This document shows, in pieces, positions 37,543 through 48,800 of a DNA stretch of 64,000 nucleotides (position 1 is its first letter; each line of letters opens with the position of its first letter). Source of the DNA: Actinoplanes octamycinicus. Lineage in GTDB: Bacteria > Actinomycetota > Actinomycetes > Mycobacteriales > Micromonosporaceae. The notes beneath the pieces were generated by a model that saw nothing but the letters and a program-made list of their open reading frames with translations, was not told where the DNA came from and did not search any database. A program made the position numbers and the translations under genes. The DNA is taken from positions 3,391,501 through 3,455,500 of the forward strand of contig NZ_JACHNB010000001.1 in the NCBI RefSeq assembly GCF_014205225.1, in the 5' to 3' direction.

Positions 37543-38307
37543 ATGGATGTGACGCACGTGGTGTTGCTGGTGGTCGCCGGGGTGGCGGCCGGTGGGGTGA
37601 ACGCGATCGCCGGGGGCGGGTCGCTGATCACGTTCCCCAGTCTGATCGCCACCGGGCTGCCGTCGGTCACGGCGAACGTGACGAACTCGGTGTCGGTGTT
37701 CCCGGGGTACGTCTCCAGCGTCGCCGGGAGCCGGGCCGACCTCGCCGGGCAGGGGCGGCGGGTGCGCGCGGTGCTGCCCGGCGCGGTGCTCGGCTCGGTG
37801 GGTGGCTGTGCGCTGCTGCTGTCGACGCCCGGGCGGGTGTTCGAGGTGATCGTGCCGTTCCTGGTGCTCGGGGCGGCGGCGACGCTGGCCTTCCAGGAGC
37901 GGCTGCGCGGGCTGGTCGGGCATCCGCGGGCGATGTCGCCGCGGCGGGCCGCGATCACCACCCAGGCCGTGGTGTTCGTCGGGGCGGTGTACGGCGGGTA
38001 CTTCGGGGCGGCCCTCGGCGTGATGTACGTGGCGGCGCTCGCCCTGGTCCTGGACGAGCCCTTGAAGCGGATCAACGCGTTGAAGAACGTGCTGTCGGCG
38101 ACGGTGGGACTGGTCACCGTGCTGGTCTTCGGGTTCTTCGCGGACGTGGACTGGGGCGCGGTGGCGGTGCTGGCGCCGGCCACGATCGTCGGCGGCTACG
38201 TGGGGGCGCGGCTGGCCCGGCGACTGCCGGCCCGGGTGCTCAAGTGGGTGATCGTGACGTTCGGAACGACGATCGGCCTGATCCTGCTCTACCGCGCCTT
38301 CGCCTGA
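37543..38307 (+). CDS. TauE/SafE family sulfite/anion exporter
   Basis: This 254-residue protein has about eight membrane helices. Seen: the family N-terminal AGVAAGGVNAIAGGGSLITF with TANVTNSVSVFPG, and its internal repeat GYFGAALGVMYVAAL with LKRINALKNVLSA. The probable role is export of sulfite or small sulfonates/organic anions. The start is ATG 37543. It is a single-gene unit with rnpB divergent upstream. Confidence 0.9.
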   Translation: MDVTHVVLLVVAGVAAGGVNAIAGGGSLITFPSLIATGLPSVTANVTNSVSVFPGYVSSVAGSRADLAGQGRRVRAVLPGAVLGSVGGCALLLSTPGRVFEVIVPFLVLGAAATLAFQERLRGLVGHPRAMSPRRAAITTQAVVFVGAVYGGYFGAALGVMYVAALALVLDEPLKRINALKNVLSATVGLVTVLVFGFFADVDWGAVAVLAPATIVGGYVGARLARRLPARVLKWVIVTFGTTIGLILLYRAFA

Positions 38308-38869
38308 CTCGAGCGCAGGCCGCACGGTGGAGGGCCGGAAGCCTGACCGTCCAGGACGCGGGTCCGCCGGGGAAGCCGTGGACGGGCGGGACGGCTGGGC
38401 GGGGTGTCAGGCGACGTGGCGGCCGGTGGCCGCGGGCCAGGCAGGAGAGGGGCTCGCCTCCGCGGCGGCCGGAGGGGCACCTGACCGGCAGTTACCGGGA
38501 CCGCGGCGGATGGCGGCAAGGGGCGTGCGGCCGCAGATGGAGCGGATGGCGGCAAGGGGCGCGCGGCCGCAGCTGGAGCGGATTGCGGTAAGGGGCGCGC
38601 GGCCGCAGCTGGGGCGGATGACGGCAAGGGGCGCGCGGCCGCAGCTGGGGCGGATGGCAGGAAGGGCGGACGGCCGCGAAAGGGCGGATGGCGGCAAGGC
38701 GGCCGGGAGGAGCGGGTGTCGGAAAGGCCCCGGAAGCGCTGGAATCCGACAGGGCCCGGAACACGGAAACCCCGCGCCGAGCGGACACTGGAATCGGGTC
38801 CGAAAGTGGTCGCGCCCCGGCTAGTTGATCTTGATACCCCGGTTCCGCGGAAATCAAACCCGCCCGCAA
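38308..38869. repeat. gene-free gap with five 36-bp tandem repeats
   Basis: Between the TauE gene and the convergent TIR gene, five copies of a 36-bp unit start at 38506, 38542, 38578, 38614 and 38650, with decayed copies to about 38700. Each contains CGCGGCCGCAG, a NotI site. Because 36 is a multiple of three, all frames stay open; the longest (38327-38824) has no ribosome site and low-complexity content, so I do not call a gene. Confidence 0.85.
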
Positions 38870-39304
38870 TCACGGCGTACGCGAAAAGGGCTTTTGCGGG
38901 CCGCCGACAGCGACCATCAAGACCTCCAAAGCCTCCTCTTCGTCCAGCTCAAAGAGGCTTTTCCAGTTCGTGGCGCGAAGCGCCGCGGGCGGCGATCCGG
39001 AATCCAGCAGAAGCACCACGAGACCGGGCGCATGGGGCATCCCAGCCCAGTCCGATTCGGACGCCCGGTGCTCCCGGGAGACCAGAACGATCACCCGGTC
39101 CGGTCCGGATAGCGCGACCGCTATCCGATCGGCGAAGTCGACCCCGGCCGGCTGCTTTTTCACGACATGGCCCGCGGCCTGCAGGGATCGGTCGATCCAC
39201 TGTGCCCACGGGGCGTCCGAGGGAGCGTAGGAGAGGAGGATGGGCACGTCCTCCAGCATGCCGGAACAGGCTCCACATTGTTCCCGGGCTTTGATGGTCA
39301 TCAT
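38870..39304 (-). CDS. stand-alone TIR-domain protein, probably catalytically dead
   Basis: This 144-residue protein is a single TIR domain of the kind found at the N-terminus of actinomycete NB-ARC proteins. Seen: the first strand and helix ILLSYAPSDAPWAQWID, LQAAGHVV, GPDRVIVLVSREH, then SDWAGMP, and the late LFELDEEEALEVLMVAVGG. The catalytic Glu, expected just after the Trp, seems absent (Trp-Ala-Gly-Met-Pro). ATG 39304 lacks a ribosome site; ATG 39259 is an alternative. No NB-ARC partner lies nearby. Confidence 0.7.
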   Translation of the reverse strand: MMTIKAREQCGACSGMLEDVPILLSYAPSDAPWAQWIDRSLQAAGHVVKKQPAGVDFADRIAVALSGPDRVIVLVSREHRASESDWAGMPHAPGLVVLLLDSGSPPAALRATNWKSLFELDEEEALEVLMVAVGGPQKPFSRTP

Positions 39305-39335
39305 TTCTGCGGTGTGACATTGTCATCCGTTGACG

Positions 39336-39349
39336 TGCAACTTGCACAA
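39336..39349. promoter_or_regulatory. second TGCAACTTGCACAA site
   Basis: The same 14-mer as at 27613-27626 lies between the divergent TIR and GAPDH-like genes. Here its core GTGCAAcTTGCAC is a perfect palindrome. It is a likely operator for one of these genes. Confidence 0.5.
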
Positions 39350-39454
39350 CTCATAGTGTCGGAGCCGTGACGCCGAGTGGACTCTTGTGTAAAACGGGGG
39401 TGTCCTGGGCGCACGGGGAAACGCACAAACAGAAGCGGAGTCGAGGAGCGCTCG

Positions 39455-40513
39455 ATGACTGTCGCGATCGGGATCAACGGCCTAGGGCGGATCGGTCGCA
39501 GCTTGACCCGAATCGTCGCGGCGGCCCCGAACCCGGGTGTCTCGATTGCCGCGGTGAACGACATCGCGCCCACCGAGAAACTGGCGTACGGGCTGCGCCG
39601 GGACAGTGTCCGGGGAGCTTTCCCGGGCACGGTGACCGCCCGCGGTGACCACCTGGTGGTGAACGACCACGCCATCCGGGCCTACCACCACGAGCGGCCG
39701 GAACGCATCCCGTGGGCCGACCAGGGGGTGGACGTGGTGATCGAGGCGACCGGCCGGTTCCGGGCCGGCACCACGGCGCGCACCCACATCACCCACGGCG
39801 GCGCCCGCAAGGTGGTGATCAGCGCGTCGGCCGACGACCCGGACGCCTTCCTGGTCTACGGCGCCAACCACCTCAGCTACAACCCGGCCGTGCACGACGT
39901 GGTCTCCCCGGCCTCCTGCGGGGTGAACGCGCTCACCGTGATGGCGAAGGTGCTGCTCGACCGGTTCGGCCTGCACTCGGTGAACACCTCGGTGATGCTG
40001 GCCACCCAGGGCTGGCAGCGGGTGCAGGACTCGCTGATCGGCACCTCGCGGGACGATCCGCGGCTGGGCCGGGCCACCGGGGAGAGCATCATCCCGCACA
40101 ACCACGTGGTCGGCGACCTGGTCCGGGTGGCGCTGCCGGAGATCGGCGAGATGCGCTACAGCTACTACTGCGTGCCCACCCCGGTCGGCTCGCTCGCCGA
40201 GCTCTCCGGGCAGACCGACCGGCCGGTGACGGTCGAGGAGGTGAACCGGGCGATGGCCGAGGCGGCCGCCGGCCCGCTGCGCGGCATTCTGGCGTACGAC
40301 CCGGACCCGACCGTCTCGATCGACGTCAAGAACAATCCGGCGTCCTGCCTCTTCGACCCGTCCGGCACCCAGGCCACCGCGGACGGCGGGGTGAAGGTGC
40401 GCGGCTGGTTCGACAACGAGTGGGGCTTCTCGAACCGGCTGCTCGACCTCGCCCGGCTGATCGGGGAGCGGTTACCCGTCCCGTCCACGCAGGTGAGTTG
40501 GAGCGTCGCCTAG
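39455..40513 (+). CDS. GAPDH-like protein lacking the catalytic histidine
   Basis: This 352-residue protein has the glyceraldehyde-3-phosphate dehydrogenase fold: a Rossmann start INGLGRIGRSLTR, VIEATGRF, the nucleophile SPASCGVN (Cys155) and the C-terminal WFDNEWGFSNRLLDL. The histidine that activates the Cys (VHAT or VHSY in true enzymes) is Met181 here (SVMLATQ), and the phosphate-site PTSTGAA is PHNHVVG. So it is probably not glycolytic; it may be another aldehyde enzyme or a regulatory paralogue. ATG 39455 has CGAGGAG upstream. The PLP enzyme follows after 10 nt. Confidence 0.85.
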   Translation: MTVAIGINGLGRIGRSLTRIVAAAPNPGVSIAAVNDIAPTEKLAYGLRRDSVRGAFPGTVTARGDHLVVNDHAIRAYHHERPERIPWADQGVDVVIEATGRFRAGTTARTHITHGGARKVVISASADDPDAFLVYGANHLSYNPAVHDVVSPASCGVNALTVMAKVLLDRFGLHSVNTSVMLATQGWQRVQDSLIGTSRDDPRLGRATGESIIPHNHVVGDLVRVALPEIGEMRYSYYCVPTPVGSLAELSGQTDRPVTVEEVNRAMAEAAAGPLRGILAYDPDPTVSIDVKNNPASCLFDPSGTQATADGGVKVRGWFDNEWGFSNRLLDLARLIGERLPVPSTQVSWSVA

Positions 40514-40523
40514 GTTGGTTCGC

Positions 40524-41411
40524 GTGATCACCCTTGCTGACGTGGAAGCCGCCGCCCGGCGGATCGACGGCCGGGTCCGGCGCACCCCGCTGGTCGAGGT
40601 CGAGCCGGACCGGTTCTTCAAGCTGGAGTACCTGCAGCACACCGGCACCTTCAAGACCCGCGGCATGATGAACAAGATCCTCAGCAGCGAGGTCCCGGAG
40701 GCCGGGATCGTCGCCGCCTCCGGGGGCAACGCCGGGCTGGCGGCGGCCTACGCGGCGCGCGAGCTGGGCGTGCCCGCCGAGGTGTTCGTGCCGGTCACCG
40801 CGCCCGCGGTGAAGGTGGCGAAACTCGGGAAGCTGGGTGCCCGGGTGGTGCAGGTCGGCAACGAGTACGCCGAGGCGTACGCGGCCGCCCGGGAGCGGAC
40901 CGGCGCGCTGTTCTGCCACGCCTACGACGACCCGGCGATGGTCGCCGGAAACGGCACGCTAGGTCTTGAGATCTCCGGGAGATCGGACACGGTGCTCGTG
41001 GCGGTCGGCGGCGGTGGCCTCATCGCCGGGGTGATCGCCGCCCTGCGCGACACGGCCAAGGTCGTCGCCGTCGAGTCGGCGAACGCGCAGGCCCTGCACG
41101 CCGCGCTGCAGAACGGCGCGCCGGTCGACGTCCCGGTGTCCGGGGTGGCCGCCGACTCCCTCGGCGCCCGCCGGGTCGGCGACCTCGCCTTCGAGCTGGC
41201 CACCGACGCCGGGATCGAGTCCCTGCTGGTCGAGGACGACGCGATCGTCGACGCCCGGCGACGGCTCTGGGACGACTACCGGATCGTCGTCGAGCACGGC
41301 ACCGCCGCCGCGTACGCCGCCCTCACCTCCGGCGTCTACCGCCCGGCCCCCGGCGAGCGGGTCATCACCCTGCTCTGCGGGGCGAACACGAACCCGGCCG
41401 ATCTGGGCTGA
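40524..41411 (+). CDS. PLP-dependent threonine dehydratase-like enzyme
   Basis: This 295-residue fold-type II PLP enzyme has the Schiff-base Lys in GTFKTRGMMN, an Asn-containing ASGGNAG, and the phosphate loop VGGGGLIAG. There is no C-terminal ACT domain, so it resembles catabolic threonine/serine dehydratases or racemases. GTG 40524 is preferred; TTG 40515 is an alternative. It is 10 nt after the GAPDH-like gene, and the two probably form an operon of linked but unknown function. Confidence 0.85.
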   Translation: MITLADVEAAARRIDGRVRRTPLVEVEPDRFFKLEYLQHTGTFKTRGMMNKILSSEVPEAGIVAASGGNAGLAAAYAARELGVPAEVFVPVTAPAVKVAKLGKLGARVVQVGNEYAEAYAAARERTGALFCHAYDDPAMVAGNGTLGLEISGRSDTVLVAVGGGGLIAGVIAALRDTAKVVAVESANAQALHAALQNGAPVDVPVSGVAADSLGARRVGDLAFELATDAGIESLLVEDDAIVDARRRLWDDYRIVVEHGTAAAYAALTSGVYRPAPGERVITLLCGANTNPADLG

Positions 41412-41441
41412 TTCGTCCCCGAACAGTGGCAGGCTCGTGGG

Positions 41442-42719
41442 GTGGCCGAGGAGACCGAGATCCAGTCGGGGCGTCAGTTCCGCCGCTTCGCCCTCGCCGT
41501 CTGTGTGATCGGCGTACTGGTCCAGCTCGGGCTGACCGCCTACTACCTGGGCATGGGTCACAAGGCCGCCCCGCACCACCTGCCGGTCGGCCTGGTCGCC
41601 GGCGCCGAGCAGCGCGCCGAGGTGCTCGGCATGCTGGAGGAGGGCGGCCGCTTCCGGGTCACCGACTACGCCGACGCCCCGGCGCTCGTCACCGCGATCA
41701 AACGCCGTGCGGTGTACGGCGGGGTCGACCTCTCCGGCGACGCCCCGCACCTCTACGTGGCCGGCGCCGCCGGGCCGGCCGCCGCCTCGCTGCTCCGCAG
41801 CACCTACACCTCGGTCCTGCAGCAGCGGACCGCGGCGCAGGTGACCCAGCTGGCCCGGTCCACCGACCAGGTCGGCATCGTGGTCGTCCAGTCGCTGACC
41901 ACCCCGCCGCGGGTGACCGACGTGGTGCCGCTGCCGGCCGACGACGTGAACGGGGTGTCGCTCGGCTTCCTCACCCAGGCGCTGTCGCTCGGTGGAACGG
42001 TCGCCTCGATGGGCCTGGGGCGGCTGATCCCGCGGACCCGGCGCAGCTGGCGTCGCGGCGTCGCGCACCTCTCCACGCTGATCGTCTACGCGATCGGCTC
42101 GGGCGCCGCGGTGCTCTGGTCGATGAGCTGGTTCGGCATCGGCAGCGACGCGAACCACGGGGAGATGCTCGGCATCTTCTCGCTGATCTCGCTCGCCGTG
42201 ACCGGGTCGACGGCCGGCGCGGTGGCCCTGATCGGCCCGGCCGGCGCCGCGGTCGGCGCGTTCTACTTCATGATCGGCACGGTCATCTCCGGCGCCAGCA
42301 TCCTGCCCGAGTTCCTGCCCGCCTTCGGGCAGCGGCTCGGCGAGAACCTGCCGACCGGCGCCGGCGTGCAGGCCGTCCGGCAGGACCTCTACTTCCCGGA
42401 GGCGCCGATCGCGGGGCACCTGTGGGTGCTCGCCGCCTACGCGATCGTCGGCTGCCTGCTCGTCCTGGTCACCAACGTGCTGCCGAACCGGAAGGACAGC
42501 ACGTCCGAGCTCGATCTCGACCTGACCGTCCGGCTGGAAGGCGTTCCGGCTGAGGTAATTTCCCGGAGCGACTCAGATTTCCACGGCCACGCCGAACCAG
42601 TAGAACGTGGGAATCGAGGGAGTGAACTCGCGCATCGCCGACATCCAGAGCCGGATCCTGGCGCTGCAGACTCAGCAGGCGACCACGTCGACCGCGACCC
42701 GGACCGCGGGGTCCGCTAG
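41442..42719 (+). CDS. YhgE/Pip-like (ABC-2-type topology) membrane protein
   Basis: This 425-residue protein has one N-terminal membrane helix (about 16-37), an outside domain of about 150 residues with APHHLPVGLVAG and VVPLPADDVNGVSLGF, then about five helices (about 175-345). The last 45 residues (from about 380) are polar, His/Asp/Arg-rich, and overlap the start of the next gene by 113 nt, suggesting the natural stop was lost. It may export something or shape the envelope. The start is GTG 41442. Confidence 0.75.
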   Translation: MAEETEIQSGRQFRRFALAVCVIGVLVQLGLTAYYLGMGHKAAPHHLPVGLVAGAEQRAEVLGMLEEGGRFRVTDYADAPALVTAIKRRAVYGGVDLSGDAPHLYVAGAAGPAAASLLRSTYTSVLQQRTAAQVTQLARSTDQVGIVVVQSLTTPPRVTDVVPLPADDVNGVSLGFLTQALSLGGTVASMGLGRLIPRTRRSWRRGVAHLSTLIVYAIGSGAAVLWSMSWFGIGSDANHGEMLGIFSLISLAVTGSTAGAVALIGPAGAAVGAFYFMIGTVISGASILPEFLPAFGQRLGENLPTGAGVQAVRQDLYFPEAPIAGHLWVLAAYAIVGCLLVLVTNVLPNRKDSTSELDLDLTVRLEGVPAEVISRSDSDFHGHAEPVERGNRGSELAHRRHPEPDPGAADSAGDHVDRDPDRGVR

Positions 42720-43212
42720 CGCCAGCAGCAGCACCTTCGCCAGCCACCTGCAGGGCGCCCTCGCCGCCCAGGGGACGCCGGCGGCGGACAAGGCGTACAA
42801 ACTCAACGGCAAGGGCATCCCGGAGGACCTCGCCGCCTACGGGAACGGCAAGATCCCGGCGGACGCGCTGGAGCAGGTCGGCGGCACCCGGCACAAGCTC
42901 TGGGCCCCGGCCGCCGAGAAGCTCACCCAGCTGATCGCCGACGCCAAGGCCGACGGCGTCAAGATCGGCATCACCGACTCGTACCGCCCCTACACCGAGC
43001 AGGTCGACCTGGCCCGGCGCAAGGGGCTCTACTCGCAGGGCGGGCTGGCGGCCAAGCCCGGCACCAGCGAGCACGGCTGGGGCATGGCCACCGACCTGGA
43101 CCTCAACGCGGACGCCCTGGCCTGGATGCGCAAGAACGGCGGCCGCTACGGCTTCGTCGAGAACGTCCGCCGGGAGAGCTGGCACTGGGCCTTCCGCCCC
43201 AACTCACTCTGA
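42607..43212 (+). CDS. M15-family D-alanyl-D-alanine carboxypeptidase
   Basis: This 201-residue peptidoglycan peptidase of the VanY/M15B type has SYRPYTEQ, the zinc-binding SEHGWGMATDLDL and the final ESWHWAF with the third His. The first 60 residues are a helical, Ala/Ser-rich segment (GVNSRIADIQSRILALQTQQ) with no classical signal peptide, so export may need another route. GTG 42607 overlaps the preceding frame by 113 nt. Confidence 0.87.
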   Translation: MGIEGVNSRIADIQSRILALQTQQATTSTATRTAGSASASSSTFASHLQGALAAQGTPAADKAYKLNGKGIPEDLAAYGNGKIPADALEQVGGTRHKLWAPAAEKLTQLIADAKADGVKIGITDSYRPYTEQVDLARRKGLYSQGGLAAKPGTSEHGWGMATDLDLNADALAWMRKNGGRYGFVENVRRESWHWAFRPNSL

Positions 43213-43374
43213 CCACCGAAGGACCACACCGGGGGGAGATGCGGGACCGCGGCGATGCGTCGCGGTCCCGCGCCGCTTCTCCGACACCACATGCCTTCGG
43301 TACGACCGCAGCCCCCGGGCCGGCGCAGACTCGCGGCGGGGCGCGGCGGTCGTACCGAAAAATCCGGTCCTGAA
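43213..43374. repeat. inverted GGTACGACC repeat between convergent genes
   Basis: CCTTCGGTACGACCGC at 43294 and GCGGTCGTACCGAAAAA ending at 43362 form an inverted pair 69 bp across, 12 nt from the methyltransferase stop. The ends match those of the composite at 57916-58255. The remainder is GC-rich, with no gene. Confidence 0.8.
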
Positions 43375-45294
<1,920 letters not shown>

Positions 45295-45304
45295 TCCGTC
45301 GTTC

Positions 45305-45349
45305 CACCAAGCCGCCCCGGTCGCGTCTCGCGGCCGGGGCGGCTTGGTG
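45305..45349 (+). terminator. hairpin after asd
   Basis: Perfect 16-bp arms (CACCAAGCCGCCCCGG and its complement) directly follow the asd stop. There is no T-run. Confidence 0.8.
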
Positions 45350-45604
45350 TTCCGGGCCCATCGAGGCTTCTGCCGTGTCTCTCCGGCGCATCGAGGCTTC
45401 TGCCTGTCTCTCCGGCCCATCGAGGCTTCTGCCGGGCTCGATGAGGTCTCTGTGGTGTGAATGCGAGAGGGAACCCGCGCGAATTGACCGGGTGGTTCGT
45501 TCCGATGAGGTATGACGGTCAATCCTCTCGGCTCCACAATGGAAATCTTGGGCATTTTGCCCGAATCGGTAGCGCATGGTCGTTTTTAGTTGCACAGTGA
45601 TGGA
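45350..45604. repeat. gap with three direct repeats upstream of the small SPOR-like gene
   Basis: CATCGAGGCTTCTGCC occurs at 45359, 45389 and 45418 (spacing 30 and 29). The remainder, including TTTTTAGTTGCACAG just before ATG 45605, is AT-richer and likely holds the promoter. No gene is supported here. Confidence 0.7.
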
Positions 45605-45811
45605 ATGAACGACAGTGGGCTCGGCGCGGCGGGCTACTTCTGGTGCCTCCGACACCACCGGGTCGAGACCGGCGACGACGTGTGTCCCGCCCAATTCCGG
45701 CTCGGCCCGTTCGCCACGGCTGACGAGGCGACGCGAGCCCTCGAAACGGTCGAGAAGCGCAATGCCGAGTGGGATGCCGAGGACGCCCGCTGGACCGGAG
45801 AGAGCAGCTAG
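45605..45811 (+). CDS. small conserved hypothetical protein
   Basis: This 68-residue protein begins GAAGYFWCLRHHRVE, has two Cys (in WCLRHH and DVCPA), a TADEATRALETV helix and a C-terminal RNAEWDAEDARW. It looks like the short SPOR-like actinobacterial proteins of unknown function. The start is ATG 45605. The giant repeat gene begins 75 nt after its stop. Confidence 0.7.
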   Translation: MNDSGLGAAGYFWCLRHHRVETGDDVCPAQFRLGPFATADEATRALETVEKRNAEWDAEDARWTGESS

Positions 45812-45885
45812 ACCGTCACCTCGCTCCATGTCCGACATCCCTGGCGCAGACGTGCCCGCAGTCATTCGCAAGGAGGAACACCTCG

Positions 45886-48800
45886 ATGCCCGCTGCCAAA
45901 AAGGCTCCGACCAGATCCGCCGCCTCCGGCGCCGATGCCAAACCAGTTTCCGGTACGACGAAACGCGCTGCCGCCGTGAGTGAGCCGGCGAGCGCGACCG
46001 TGCGGGGTGGGGGAGCGCGGGCTGTGGGCGGTGCGGCGGGATCGCGGGGGACCGCCGGGGGCGGGAACGGGACGACCGGGAGCGCGGCCGGCGTGGCCGC
46101 GGCCGGGGGTAAGCGGGCGCCTGCGCCTCGGGCCGGGGCTCGGGGGACGACGGGTACGCCGAAGACGGCAGTGGCGGGACGGGCCGCCGCGAAGGTGGGG
46201 AGTGGAGTCGCGGTGGCGGCCAAGTCGAAGGTTGCGGCGGGTGTGACGGCTCGGGTTGCCGGCAAGCCTGAGGTCAAGGCGGGATCGGTTCGGGGGAAGG
46301 CGGCGGGGGGCAAGCCGGTCGCGGTGAAGACTGTGGCGCCCAAGGCGGCGGCTAAGTCCACGGCGTCCAAGACTGCGGCGTCCAAGACTGCGGTGACGAA
46401 GACTGCGGCTAAGACTGCGGTGACGAAGACTGCGGCTAAGAGCGCTGCGCCTAAGGCGGCGTTGGTCAAAGCTGCGGGCAAAGCGGGCGTGACCAAGGTG
46501 GGGGCTGCGAAGGTGGCGGTGACCCCGAAGGTGGCGGCTTCGAAAGTCACGGCGGCTGCGTCCCGGAAGACTGCGGTGGTCAAGGCTGCTCCGGTCAAGA
46601 CCGCGGCGGTCAAGGGGGCCAAGGTCGCTCCGGCCAAGAGTGCGGTGACCAAGGTGGCTGCTGGCAAGGCGGCGCCGGCGAAGAGCGTTGTGGCGAAGAC
46701 CGCTGGGGCCAAGGCCGGTGCGAAGGTGACGGCGGCCAAGGTGCCGGTGGCTCGGGCGGGGAACGGGTCCGCCACGGTCAAGGCTGCGCCCGGGAAGAAG
46801 GCGGCGGTGGTGCCGGCGGCTCGGAAGGCGACTTCTGTGCCGGCCAAGCCGGCTGGTGCCTCCGGTAAGGCTGGAGCTTCCGGAAAGGCCGCGGCCAAGC
46901 CGGCTGCGGTGGGGAAGGCCGGGACGGTCAAGGCGGTTGCGGCGGCCAAGGGCGGGGCCAAGGGTGGCTCGGCCAAGGCGGTGACCGGGCGGGTGACCGG
47001 GGCGGCGCCGGGTGCCAAGGCGGCTGGGCGGGTGACGGCGGGTAAGCCGGTGGCGGCCAAGACCTCGGGTGGGAAAGCCAAGGCGGATGCTGCGGCCGTG
47101 AAGGTGCCGGCCGCACGTTCGGGAGTGGCCAAGGCTTCGGCAACTAAGGCTGGAGCTGCGAAGGGCAGCACGTCGGTGGGGTCCGCGGGCAAGGCGAGCG
47201 TGGGCAAGGCCGGCACCGCGAAAGCGGTCATGGGCAAGGCGAGCACGGTCAAGGCGAGCACGGTCAAGGCGGGTGCGGCCAAGGCGAGCCCGGCGAAGGC
47301 GACCGTGGCGAAGGCGACCGTGGCGAAGGCGACCGTGGGCAAGGTGAGCTCGGCGAAGGCGGGCGCTGGTAAGGCGGTCGTTGGCAAGACGGGTGCGGTG
47401 AAGGTGGGCGCGGCCAAGGCGGCGGCTACCAAGGTGGCCGGGGTCAAGGCGGGGACGGCTAGGGCGGCTGCGGGTAAGGCGGCCGCTGCGGGCAAGGCTG
47501 CCGCGGGTAAGGCGAGTGCCGCCAAGGCCAGTGCCGCCAAGACCGGTGCTGCCAAGACGAGTGTTGCCAAGACGAGTGCTGCCAAGGGCGCCGGTGCTGG
47601 GGCGAAGAGTGGATCGGGGCGGGGCGCCGGGCAGGTGCGGGTGCCGGTGGCGCGCGCTGCGGGCGTACCGAAAACTGTGGTGTCGCAGCGGAAAGCCGTG
47701 GGCGCGGCAGCGGCCCGGAGTGGGCGGCGCGTCGCGGCGGCCAGCAGCAACGTTCCGAACAAGATGCAGGTGACGGTGTCGGCGGATGCCGACGACAAGG
47801 ACGGGAACCGGGAGGCCTCGGCGGCCTGGCCGGAGTCGGCTTCGGCCGGGGCGCGGCCGCAGGAGAGCGAGTCCGGGGTGTCGCCCAGCGAGCTGACCGA
47901 CCGGCCGTTCCTCGGCGGATGGTTCGCGCCGCCCCGGGACGCGGCCAGCCCCGAACGGGAATCGGACCAGTGGGGTGCCGACCGGCCCGACCTGGAGGCG
48001 CTCGAGGCTCCCGAGGAGGAGACCGCCGAGGCGCCCGGGTCGGACCTGGCGTCGGCGCGGATGGCGGCGTTCGCGAAGAGCGCCCGGGCGCGCGGGCAGC
48101 TGTTCCTCTCGCCGGAGGAACCGGCCGTCGAGGTCGAGGACGACGGGACGGTCCGGAGCACGCCGGTGCGGAAGCGGACGTCGACCGCGGCGGCCTCCGG
48201 GCCGGGGGCGGCTTCCGGGCCGGGGGCGGCCGAGACGGCGGCCACCCGGGCGGCGCAGGCGGAGATGGCGGCCAGCCGGGCGGCGCAGGCGGGGACCGCG
48301 GCGGTGGGACGGTTCGGGCCGGAACATCCGGAACCTCCGGCTACGCAGGTCGCGGTCGGTGCCGGGACGGTGCCGGGTTCAGGGACCGGGGCGGTGCCGG
48401 GTTCGGGGGCCGGGCGGATCGCGGCTGTTCCGGCGGCTGCCGTGGCTGGCGGTGGACGCGACGTGGCGGGGGACATCGGGGGTGCGTCGGTCGAGCCGGG
48501 AGCCGCGGAAGAGGCGGCGGCCAGTTCCGAGCCGGCGCCGTCCCGGATGACGCGGCGGCAGGCGGCGGCTCAGCGGGCGGCTGCCCGGGCCGCCGAACGG
48601 ACCGGGCGGGCGGGCGGCCGGGCGCCGGTCTCGCCCGCGCCCGCGATGGTCGCCTCCGAGGACGACGGCGACGAGTGGGACGCCAAGCCGGCGGCGGACG
48701 TCGAGGACGAATCGGCGGGGGGTGCGCCGGCTTCCCGAGGTAAGGCTTCGCGGGGGACGGTGCGGGCTGCTCGCGGGGCGGCGGCCAAGGCGGCTGAGGC

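Noticed and set aside
36872..37552. Open frames of 69-226 codons over 36.9-37.5 kb
   Set aside because: They overlap the RNase P RNA, whose conserved elements explain the sequence.
38327..38824. 165-codon frame with 12-residue repeats
   Set aside because: It is a satellite array with a 36-bp period that keeps all frames open; no ribosome site and low complexity.
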